DNA of 5,703 nucleotides, from the NCBI GenBank assembly GCA_026986085.1, contig JALSPE010000004.1:1-5703 (forward strand). Reading direction: 5' to 3'. Shown here one piece after another: positions 1 to 4,994 of this stretch. The stretch's first letter is position 1; each line of letters begins with the position of its first letter. The DNA is from Campylobacteraceae bacterium (GTDB lineage Bacteria; Campylobacterota; Campylobacteria; Campylobacterales; Sulfurovaceae). The notes under the pieces were generated by a model that saw only the letters and a list, made by a program, of their open reading frames with translations, was not told the origin of the DNA and did no database searches. The position numbers and the translations under genes were made by a program.

Positions 1-151
1 TCTTGCAAAACTCATGAATTGAGAATATTTTTTAGTGTATATTAGATAATATTTTATATCTTTGAAGGACTAGCCTTAGCTAATTCAAAAAGATAGAGAA
101 TGAAAGATGATGTGCAATAAATAATATGCTCTTTCATTTAGTTTTGTAAGA
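1..151 (+). ncRNA. Candidate structured RNA element, copy 1 (rod-like inverted repeat)
   Basis: Seen in sequence: positions 1-29 pair with 123-151 through a long imperfect stem (about 24 pairs, one G-U at 5/147, small internal loops near 13, 19-20 and 24). Positions 35-40 pair with 110-115, including three consecutive G-U pairs. Positions 58-66 pair with 84-94, with an AA bulge at 87-88. The tip is a hairpin, TAGC (71-74) with GCTA (79-82) around a CTTA loop, preceded by an unpaired GGAC at 67-70. The element ends 3 nt from the stop codon of the minus-strand DUF2062 gene, so it could also act as that gene's terminator. Position 1 is already base paired, so the element may continue left of the window. 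No long ORF lies inside. The RNA interpretation is inference, based on the match in architecture to the second copy at 654-820. Confidence 0.5.
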
Positions 152-154
152 AGT

Positions 155-640
155 CTATTTACTAACTCTTCTCTCTTTGTGAACAGAACGCTTCCATAAC
201 CAATTTACCAATAGATAAATCAAATACGAAACAACTATTGAGAAGAAGGCAGTTCCCACATATAGTGGCAATACAATATCATCCCAATGATTTTGAAACC
301 AATCCATTGTAAGTTCTATATTATCTAAACCATCTCTACCTAAAATTAAATTTCCTACCAAATACTCTGCATACCAAAGTGGTGGGTAGGTAAATGGATT
401 ACTTAACCAAACTGTTGCTAATGCCAATGGAACATTAAATTTAAACAGTGGGGTGGTAAGTAACACTCCTCCCATCTGAAAAGGCATAGGTATAAACCCC
501 CAAAATAAGCCTACTAACAACCCTCTGCTTATAGCTTTTCTAGTTGTTGCAAAATACTCTCTTGGCAAATTATACTTTTGTAATATTTTATTAAATTTAG
601 AGCTATTTTTACCACGCTTTTTAAAAAATTTTCTAATCAT
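155..640 (-). CDS. DUF2062 family small integral membrane protein
   Basis: A 161-aa protein of the DUF2062 family, whose biochemical role is not established. It has a basic N-terminus (residues 1-36) and hydrophobic segments at about 38-63, 68-100 and 121-148, followed by a basic tail. Family hallmarks are visible: the glycine-rich stretch GLFWGFIPMPFQ (43-54) and the very typical SNPFTYPPLWYAEYLVG (80-96). Length is close to that of other small members of the family. The ATG at 638-640 is supported by AAAAGG (complement of 649-654) 8 nt upstream. The gene is transcribed away from aroG and is the only minus-strand gene here. It sits between the two rod-like elements: its stop codon is 3 nt from copy 1 and its ribosome binding site abuts copy 2. 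The family assignment is firm; function is unknown. Confidence 0.88.
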   Translation of the reverse strand: MIRKFFKKRGKNSSKFNKILQKYNLPREYFATTRKAISRGLLVGLFWGFIPMPFQMGGVLLTTPLFKFNVPLALATVWLSNPFTYPPLWYAEYLVGNLILGRDGLDNIELTMDWFQNHWDDIVLPLYVGTAFFSIVVSYLIYLLVNWLWKRSVHKERRVSK

Positions 641-653
641 AAATACAACCTTT

Positions 654-820
654 TAAGCTGAGTTCGATGGAGTATCGTAGTCACAGAAGCCAAAGAATAC
701 ATTAGATTTTTTAAATCAAATTCGCAGGACTACCCATAGGTAATTCAAGAATTTTATTTAAGAAAGATTGTCTATTATCTTGTAAAGCTGTGACTGTGAT
801 AATCCATCAAACTCAGGTTA
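654..820 (+). ncRNA. Candidate structured RNA element, copy 2 (rod-like inverted repeat)
   Basis: Seen in sequence: 658-686 pairs with 788-816 over 29 positions (25 Watson-Crick, two G-U at 677/797 and 678/796, mismatches at 665/809 and 672/802). 654-656 can add three pairs with 818-820. An inner stem, 707-723 with 749-765, has 15 Watson-Crick pairs, one U-G and one mismatch. The apex is TACC (731-734) with GGTA (739-742) around CATA, preceded by GGAC (727-730) and followed by ATTCAA with an AA bulge at 747-748, matching copy 1. Six T residues at 830-835 lie about 10 nt past the outer stem. The element fills most of the gap between the divergent DUF2062 and aroG genes. If it is instead read from the minus strand, it would form the DUF2062 5' leader. 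No family could be assigned; RNA function is inference. Confidence 0.52.
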
Positions 821-842
821 TTACTACTATTTTTTGCAAATT

Positions 843-880
843 CTATTTAAATATTGCTTTAAATAGGGTTATTAAATAAC
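843..880. repeat. Two adjacent inverted repeats upstream of the aroG promoter
   Basis: CTATTTAAA (843-851) is the exact inverse of TTTAAATAG (858-866) around a 6-nt centre. Immediately after it, GTTATT (868-873), A, AATAAC (875-880) is a perfect 13-nt palindrome. Both lie just upstream of the -10 element, where a regulator or RNA polymerase would contact DNA, so they are candidate operators for aroG. The region is very A+T rich, so chance palindromes are common, and no known operator motif was recognised. Confidence 0.35.
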
Positions 881-923
881 TTTTTGGTATAATCTTGCAA
901 TTTTTTAAATAGGGGTATAAAAT
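858..923. repeat. 20-nt near-identical direct repeat spanning promoter and ribosome binding site of aroG
   Basis: Positions 858-877 and 904-923 match at 18 of 20 bases, sharing TTTAAATAGGG followed by TAT and AAAT. The downstream copy contains the aroG Shine-Dalgarno sequence and the first two bases of the start codon. The upstream copy overlaps the palindromes ahead of the -10 element. The offset is 46 bp. This could be a small local duplication or a paired binding site. Confidence 0.45.
885..893 (+). promoter_or_regulatory. Extended -10 promoter of aroG
   Basis: TGGTATAAT at 885-893 is a perfect extended -10 element (TG, one base, TATAAT). No good -35 box lies at the usual distance; the sequence there is AGGGTT (865-870). 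That fits the vegetative promoters of Campylobacterota, which rely on the -10 and upstream A/T-rich tracts. Transcription would start near 900, giving a leader of only about 20 nt before the aroG start codon at 922, just long enough for the ribosome binding site AGGGG at 911-915. Confidence 0.7.
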
Positions 924-2256
924 GAGTTGGAGTCCAAATAGTTGGAGAGATTTCCCAATAAAGCAACAACCAGAGTATAAAGATATAGATAGATTAAAAG
1001 AGATAGAGGGGCAGTTAAAAGAGTTTCCACCTCTAATCTTTGCAGGAGAAGCTAGAGATTTAAAAGATAAACTAGCTCAAGCTGGAAGAGGAGAAGCCTT
1101 TATAATTCAAGGTGGAGATTGTGCAGAGAGTTTTGCATCATTTGACGCTGAGACAATTAAAAACCTATTTAAGTTAATTCTACAAATGTCTGTAGTAGTA
1201 GCATACTCAAGTGGAAGACCAATAGTCAAGATTGGTCGTTTAGCAGGACAATTTGCAAAACCAAGAAGTAGCGACTTTGAAGAGAAAGATGGTATCAAGC
1301 TCCCAAGCTACAGAGGTGATATTATAAATGATATAGAATTCTCTAAAGAGGCAAGAGAGCCAGACCCATACAGAATGATAAGAGCATACTACCAATCTGC
1401 AGCAACTATGAACCTTATTCGTGCATTCTCAAGAGGTGGTTTGGCAGATTTAAATGAAGTTCATAGATGGAATTTAGATTTTATAAAAACACACCCTATT
1501 GGTCAAAAATTTGAAGAGATTAGCTGTCAAATAGATAAAGCTATGCAATTTTTAAAAGCGGCAGGATTAACTTCTAAAAACACTCCTCAATTAAAGCAGA
1601 CAACAGTTTATACATCTCACGAAGCACTACTTCTAAATTATGAAGAGGCACTAACTAGAGTAGATAGCATAACTAACGACTACTACAATACAGCCGCGCA
1701 TATGTTATGGATTGGTGACAGAACAAGAGATTTAGATGGCGCTCACATAGAATACTTTAGAGGAATTAAAAACCCAATAGGTTGTAAAGTTGGTCCATCA
1801 ATGCAGCCAGATGAGTTGGTATCTTTAGTAAAAGCTCTAAATCCAGATAACGAAGAGGGCAAATTAAACCTTATTGTAAGAATGGGTGCAACAAAAATAG
1901 ATGAGTTATTCCCTCCTCTGCTAAAAGCTGTTAGAGATGCAAAGCTTAATGTAGTATGGACAATAGACCCAATGCATGGAAATGTAGAAAAAAGCTCAAC
2001 AGGCTTTAAGACAAGAGATTTTGATAATATTTTAAGTGAAGTAAAATCATTTTTTAAAATACACCAAGATCACGGAACCGTTGCAGCTGGTGTCCACTTA
2101 GAGATGACAGGAGAGAATGTAACAGAGTGCACAGGTAGTGCCTCTTGTCCTATTACAGTTGATGACCTCTCTAGTAGATACCATACACAATGCGACCCAA
2201 GATTAAATGCAAATCAAGCACTTGAACTTGCATTTATGATATCTGAGATTTTTTAA
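922..2256 (+). CDS. aroG: 3-deoxy-7-phosphoheptulonate synthase, class II (plant-type DAHP synthase)
   Basis: First enzyme of the shikimate pathway: condenses phosphoenolpyruvate and erythrose 4-phosphate to DAHP in the cytoplasm. The 444-aa length and the motifs identify the class II family rather than the shorter E. coli type. Visible motifs are GGDCAES with Cys67, RLAGQFAKPRS (106-116), RMIRAYYQSAATMNLIRAF (151-169), TSHEALLLNYEEALTR (231-246), GDRTRDLDGAHIEYFRGI (265-282), DPMHGN with His352, GVHLEMTGENVTEC with Glu394, and CDPRLN with Asp425. Cys67, His352, Glu394 and Asp425 correspond by motif to the metal ligands of the Mycobacterium tuberculosis enzyme. AGGGG at 911-915, 6 nt before ATG, fixes the start. 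It has its own promoter at 885-893 and is followed 38 nt later by ribA, with a hairpin across its stop codon. The symbol follows common usage; class II enzymes are also labelled aroF or aroH. Confidence 0.97.
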   Translation: MSWSPNSWRDFPIKQQPEYKDIDRLKEIEGQLKEFPPLIFAGEARDLKDKLAQAGRGEAFIIQGGDCAESFASFDAETIKNLFKLILQMSVVVAYSSGRPIVKIGRLAGQFAKPRSSDFEEKDGIKLPSYRGDIINDIEFSKEAREPDPYRMIRAYYQSAATMNLIRAFSRGGLADLNEVHRWNLDFIKTHPIGQKFEEISCQIDKAMQFLKAAGLTSKNTPQLKQTTVYTSHEALLLNYEEALTRVDSITNDYYNTAAHMLWIGDRTRDLDGAHIEYFRGIKNPIGCKVGPSMQPDELVSLVKALNPDNEEGKLNLIVRMGATKIDELFPPLLKAVRDAKLNVVWTIDPMHGNVEKSSTGFKTRDFDNILSEVKSFFKIHQDHGTVAAGVHLEMTGENVTECTGSASCPITVDDLSSRYHTQCDPRLNANQALELAFMISEIF

Positions 2257-2269
2257 AAAATTTCAGATA
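2240..2269. terminator. 15-bp inverted repeat over the aroG stop codon (possible terminator or attenuator)
   Basis: TATCTGAGATTTTTT (2240-2254) is followed directly by its near-perfect inverse, AAAAAATTTCAGATA (2255-2269). The only non-Watson-Crick position is a G-U at 2247/2262. The stop codon TAA (2254-2256) lies at the centre. A hairpin here could reduce read-through or protect the aroG mRNA end. The downstream tract is only TTTTAT (2275-2280) and the stem is A/T rich, so efficient intrinsic termination is doubtful. The repeat may also serve as a 3' stabilising structure. Confidence 0.4.
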
Positions 2270-2280
2270 AATAATTTTAT

Positions 2281-2295
2281 AAAAGGTTACCTTTT
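2281..2295. promoter_or_regulatory. Perfect 15-nt palindrome covering the ribA ribosome binding site and start
   Basis: AAAAGGT (2281-2287), T, ACCTTTT (2289-2295) is a perfect palindrome. It contains the only Shine-Dalgarno candidate of ribA (AAAAGG, 8 nt before the start) and reaches the first base of the TTG start codon. As RNA it could form a short AAAAGG/CCTTTT hairpin that masks the ribosome binding site. As DNA it could be an operator. Either role is inference. Confidence 0.35.
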
Positions 2296-2861
2296 TGAAA
2301 AAAAATGATATCTCTAATATAGCAAACTTGCCAACTAAATATGGAGATTTTAAAATACAAGCATTTAAAGATGCAGATAAAGAGCATCTTGCAATATTTA
2401 AACCACCTCTTAGCAACACACCAATAGTGCGTGTCCACTCCGAATGCTTAACTGGTGACACACTAGGCTCTCTAAAATGCGATTGTGGAGAACAACTGCA
2501 CTACGCCTTAGAGTTAATAGCAAAAGAGGGTGGCTTAATTATCTATCATCGCCAAGAGGGGCGCAATATTGGGCTCTTCAATAAAGTTAATGCCTATGCC
2601 CTGCAAGATAAAGGGTTAAACACAATAGAGGCAAATCACCAACTAGGCTTTAAAGCCGATGAGCGAACCTACGATATAGTAGTAAAAATATTAAATCACT
2701 TTGGTATAAAAAAGTTAAAACTACTAACCAATAACCCAAAAAAACTAGAGTCGCTAGATGGATTCGAAATTATAGAGCGCCTACCTATTATAATAGAGCC
2801 AAACAGTCACAATAGAGATTACTTAAATACCAAAAAAGAGCAATTGGGGCATCTACTATGA
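2295..2861 (+). CDS. ribA: GTP cyclohydrolase II
   Basis: First committed step of riboflavin synthesis: converts GTP to 2,5-diamino-6-ribosylamino-4(3H)-pyrimidinone 5'-phosphate, formate and pyrophosphate. The 188-aa single-domain protein has the RibA core: RVHSECLTGD (46-55) and LKCDCGEQ (60-67) supply the zinc cysteines 51, 62 and 64. RQEGRNIGL (86-94) binds substrate, ADERTY (121-126) carries the catalytic Asp/Arg pair, and LLTNNPKKLESL (143-154) is the conserved C-terminal motif. It lacks a fused RibB (DHBP synthase) domain, so a separate ribB or ribBA must exist elsewhere. The start is an unusual TTG at 2295-2297 with AAAAGG 8 nt upstream inside a palindrome. The next in-frame start would be well inside the conserved N-terminus. 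The stop overlaps the rsmG start by 4 nt (ATGA), implying translational coupling. Confidence 0.95.
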   Translation: MKKNDISNIANLPTKYGDFKIQAFKDADKEHLAIFKPPLSNTPIVRVHSECLTGDTLGSLKCDCGEQLHYALELIAKEGGLIIYHRQEGRNIGLFNKVNAYALQDKGLNTIEANHQLGFKADERTYDIVVKILNHFGIKKLKLLTNNPKKLESLDGFEIIERLPIIIEPNSHNRDYLNTKKEQLGHLL

Positions 2862-3460
2862 TTAACCTACTAAAGAGTGCAATTAAAGAAGAGAGTATAG
2901 ATATAAACGAAGATAGAGTGCTTAAACTAGAACACTATGCAAAAAAATTAAAGTGGTGGAACAAAACACACAATATTACAGGTGCAAAAAGCGATGAAGA
3001 TATTATAAAAAATATAATAGACTCACTATACCCTATAAAATTTATGCCAAAAAAAAGAACCCTTTTAGATGTTGGAACAGGTGCTGGTTTTCCAGGGCTA
3101 ATACTAGCTATTGCATGGCAAGATACAGAGGTAACTCTAGCAGAACCTCTAAATAAAAGAGCTTCATTTTTAAGATATATAATCCAAGATTTAGAGCTTA
3201 AAAATACTACAGTTTTTAAAAATAGAGTAGAAAAATTACAAGATAAAAACTTTGAGATAGTAACTTCAAGAGCTGTTACAAATACAAAACTGCTGCTTGA
3301 ACTTACTAAAAATATTACCGATAAAGAGACAGAGTATCTATTTTTTAAAGGCGAAAGAGTATTTGAAGAGATAGACGAGCTAAAAGCTCAGTATATATAT
3401 GATATAGTTACAAAAAATAGACGCAACTATCTATGGATTAAGGGGCTTAAATGTTCTTAA
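2858..3460 (+). CDS. rsmG: 16S rRNA (guanine527-N7)-methyltransferase RsmG (GidB)
   Basis: A cytoplasmic, S-adenosylmethionine-dependent enzyme that methylates N7 of G527 in 16S rRNA; loss gives low-level streptomycin resistance in several bacteria. The 200-aa protein shows the family pattern: KWWNKTHNITGA (32-43), the SAM-binding motif LLDVGTGAGFPGLILAI (69-85), EPLNKRASFL (96-105), VTSRAVTN (135-142) and LFFKGERVFEEI (161-172). Length is near the usual 200-215 aa. Its ATG overlaps the ribA stop in an ATGA arrangement, and its 3' end overlaps the next gene by 10 nt, so it is embedded in a compact operon. The enzyme releases S-adenosylhomocysteine, the substrate of MtnN encoded downstream. 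The ribA-rsmG pairing also occurs in Campylobacter. Confidence 0.94.
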   Translation: MINLLKSAIKEESIDINEDRVLKLEHYAKKLKWWNKTHNITGAKSDEDIIKNIIDSLYPIKFMPKKRTLLDVGTGAGFPGLILAIAWQDTEVTLAEPLNKRASFLRYIIQDLELKNTTVFKNRVEKLQDKNFEIVTSRAVTNTKLLLELTKNITDKETEYLFFKGERVFEEIDELKAQYIYDIVTKNRRNYLWIKGLKCS

Positions 3461-3657
3461 AAATTATCTTTATATTAGCTATACTCTATGGCTTATATCG
3501 TCTATTTGGTGGCTCATTTAAGTTACCAACTGCCAATAAAGAGAAAAAAGAGATAGAGCAAAATACTCTTGTAGAGTGTTGTAAATGTGGTGTATATATC
3601 ACAAAAAAAGAGGCTAAAAAAAAGGGTGAATGTTACTACTGTGAGGATTGTGCTTAA
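3451..3657 (+). CDS. PP0621-type small membrane-anchored zinc-ribbon protein
   Basis: A 68-aa protein with an N-terminal hydrophobic helix (residues 2-19), a short charged linker (28-37) and a cysteine-rich C-terminus. The cysteines are at 43, 44, 46, 61, 64 and 67, arranged as CCxC and CxxCxxC, which suggests a small treble-clef or zinc-ribbon knuckle. This layout (one membrane anchor, then two Cys clusters) is that of the PP0621 family, whose function is unknown. AGGGG at 3441-3445, 5 nt before the ATG, supports the start inside the end of rsmG (10-nt overlap). Topology is not determined; if the N-terminus acts as a signal anchor, the cysteine domain could lie on either side of the membrane. 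Confidence is good that it is a real gene, moderate for the family. Confidence 0.75.
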   Translation: MFLKIIFILAILYGLYRLFGGSFKLPTANKEKKEIEQNTLVECCKCGVYITKKEAKKKGECYYCEDCA

Positions 3658-4032
3658 ATGTTAATATTTAACCATAAATATATAGACTCTCCAAAATTTA
3701 TAGAGATTAAAAATATAGATGAAATTAATAAAACTACACCTAAAGATATCTTACTACTTAGCCAATTAAAAGAGCCATTTAAAGTAGCTAAACACTGTAG
3801 AGACAATAGCTTAATATACGCAACAAAGGTAAACTCTATAAAAGAGTCTATATTTGCAAATTCTCTAAACTCAACATACATTATTGCCAATTTAGAGTTG
3901 GCAAAAGTATTGCAAAATATAGCTAACGAGTATCTTTGGGATGCTAAAATATTAACCCCAATAAAAGATGATACAGAGTTAGAAAAGATAGCTCTTCTAT
4001 CAATAGATGGTGTTATTTATAATTTAAAATAA
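3658..4032 (+). CDS. Conserved-context hypothetical protein, unrecognised (124 aa)
   Basis: I do not recognise this 124-aa protein. Its ATG follows the stop codon of the preceding gene directly (TAAATG), with GAGGA at 3643-3647 ten nt upstream. It ends 9 nt before the preferred fabD start, so it is clearly part of the operon. No signal peptide or membrane helix is visible. Hydrophobic strands alternate with amphipathic helices: strands near 31-35 (ILLLS), 52-56 (LIYAT), 73-77 (TYIIA), 96-99 (AKIL) and 116-121 (DGVIYN), separated by charged helices. This suggests a soluble alpha/beta fold, possibly half-barrel-like, which is inference only. A single cysteine (Cys48) and no obvious catalytic motif are present. 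Codon use matches its neighbours, so there is no sign of recent transfer. Confidence 0.8.
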   Translation: MLIFNHKYIDSPKFIEIKNIDEINKTTPKDILLLSQLKEPFKVAKHCRDNSLIYATKVNSIKESIFANSLNSTYIIANLELAKVLQNIANEYLWDAKILTPIKDDTELEKIALLSIDGVIYNLK

Positions 4033-4041
4033 AGGATGAAT

Positions 4042-4977
4042 ATGTCAAATTTTGCTTTTTTATTTCCAGGTCAAGGTTCTCAAGCAGTAGGCATGGGAAA
4101 AGATTTATATAATAATAGTCAAATTGCTAGAGATATACTAGATAATGCAAGTGAAGCTACAAATATAGATTTTAAAGAGCTTCTTTTTGAAGAGAGTGAT
4201 AAATTATCTCTTACAGAGTTTACTCAACCTGCAATATTACTTGTTAGTATGATGGCATATAAAAGCTTTAAGAATGAGTTGCCTATAAAGCCAAAATATG
4301 CTTTAGGGCACTCTTTAGGAGAGCTTAGTGCCCTAAGTGCAGTAGGTGCATTTGATATAAATGATGCAGTATCTTTGGTAAATAAAAGAGGTTACTTAAT
4401 GTCTAAAGCTTGTGAAGGTCAAGATGTTGGAATGTTAGTAAGTCTGGGTTTAAGCGATGAAGCTGTAGAAGAGTTATGCCAAAATGCAAGAGATGAAGGC
4501 AGAGATGTATGGGCAGTAAACTATAACAGCGATGGGCAAATAGTAATTGCAGGAAATAAAGATGACTTAATTTCACTAGAACCAGAACTAAAAGAGGCAG
4601 GAGCTAGAAGGGCAATGCTGCTAAATATGAGTGTAGCAAGTCACTGCCCACTACTCCAAAGTGCCGTAGAGCCATTTAAAGCAGAGTTAGAAAAAGTGCT
4701 AAAAGATAGCTTTTTAGCACCTGTAATCTCAAATGTAACTGCAAAACCATACAAGAGTGCTAATGAGACGCTAGAGCTTCTTCCAAAGCAGCTAATTAAA
4801 CCAGTTCTTTATAAGCAATCTATCCAAAATATAGATAGCGAGATAGATTGCTATATAGAATTTGGTCACGCAAATGTGCTAAAGGGTCTAAACAAAAAGC
4901 TAACTAAAAAACCACACTTAAATATAAGTGATATGGCATCTTTAGAGAAGAGTATAAAAGCAATTAACGAGCTTTAA
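4042..4977 (+). CDS. fabD: Malonyl-CoA:acyl-carrier-protein transacylase
   Basis: Transfers malonyl from CoA to acyl carrier protein, supplying the extender unit for type II fatty-acid synthesis in the cytoplasm. Counted from the ATG at 4042 the protein is 311 aa, close to E. coli FabD. It shows FPGQGSQ (8-14), the nucleophile motif GHSLGE with Ser91, VNKRG with Arg116 in the malonyl-binding position, VNYNSDGQIVIAG (159-171), catalytic His201 in SHCPLL, and Gln250 in KQLIKPV. All sit within one residue of the E. coli positions. An in-frame ATG at 4036 is rejected as the start because AAAGGA (4031-4036) would overlap it, whereas it lies 5 nt from 4042. Starting there also gives the typical family N-terminus. 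The adjacent mtnN, 17 nt downstream, matches the neighbour pair in Helicobacter pylori and Campylobacter. The C-terminal GHANVLKGLNKK replaces the common GPGKVL version. Confidence 0.96.
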   Translation: MSNFAFLFPGQGSQAVGMGKDLYNNSQIARDILDNASEATNIDFKELLFEESDKLSLTEFTQPAILLVSMMAYKSFKNELPIKPKYALGHSLGELSALSAVGAFDINDAVSLVNKRGYLMSKACEGQDVGMLVSLGLSDEAVEELCQNARDEGRDVWAVNYNSDGQIVIAGNKDDLISLEPELKEAGARRAMLLNMSVASHCPLLQSAVEPFKAELEKVLKDSFLAPVISNVTAKPYKSANETLELLPKQLIKPVLYKQSIQNIDSEIDCYIEFGHANVLKGLNKKLTKKPHLNISDMASLEKSIKAINEL

Positions 4978-4994
4978 AAAAATAGGAGAATATA

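Noticed and set aside
67..80. The complement of copy 1 contains AAGGCTAGTCC, identical to the nexus of the Streptococcus pyogenes tracrRNA.
   Set aside because: No CRISPR repeats or cas genes are present, and copy 2 does not keep the match. An 11-nt identity is best explained by chance.
667..705. Twelve-codon plus-strand ORF inside element copy 2 (leader peptide?).
   Set aside because: No ribosome binding site, too short, and its sequence is explained by the outer stem pairing.
654..820. Integron attC site.
   Set aside because: The outer ends do not carry the RYYYAAC and GTTRRRY core sites on either strand. The conserved part is the apex, the opposite of attC sites, and no integrase is seen.
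1..820. MITE pair or insertion-sequence ends.
   Set aside because: The outermost arm sequences of the two elements are unrelated, whereas MITE copies share terminal inverted repeats. No transposase or clear target duplication is visible.
654..820. 6S RNA, because of the rod shape with a less paired middle.
   Set aside because: Two divergent copies with a conserved apex rather than a conserved central bubble do not fit well. Not strictly excluded; a covariance-model search for 6S would decide.
1107..1298. Minus-strand ORF of 63 codons inside aroG.
   Set aside because: It lies opposite highly conserved aroG sequence and has no recognisable domain; a shadow ORF.
2234..2461. Minus-strand ORF of 75 codons across the aroG-ribA junction.
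   Set aside because: It is antisense to the conserved start of ribA, including its zinc-site region, and has no family features.
3654..3890. Minus-strand ORF of 78 codons opposite the 124-aa hypothetical gene.
   Set aside because: The plus-strand reading is continuous with the operon and has a ribosome binding site; the antisense reading has neither context nor a domain.
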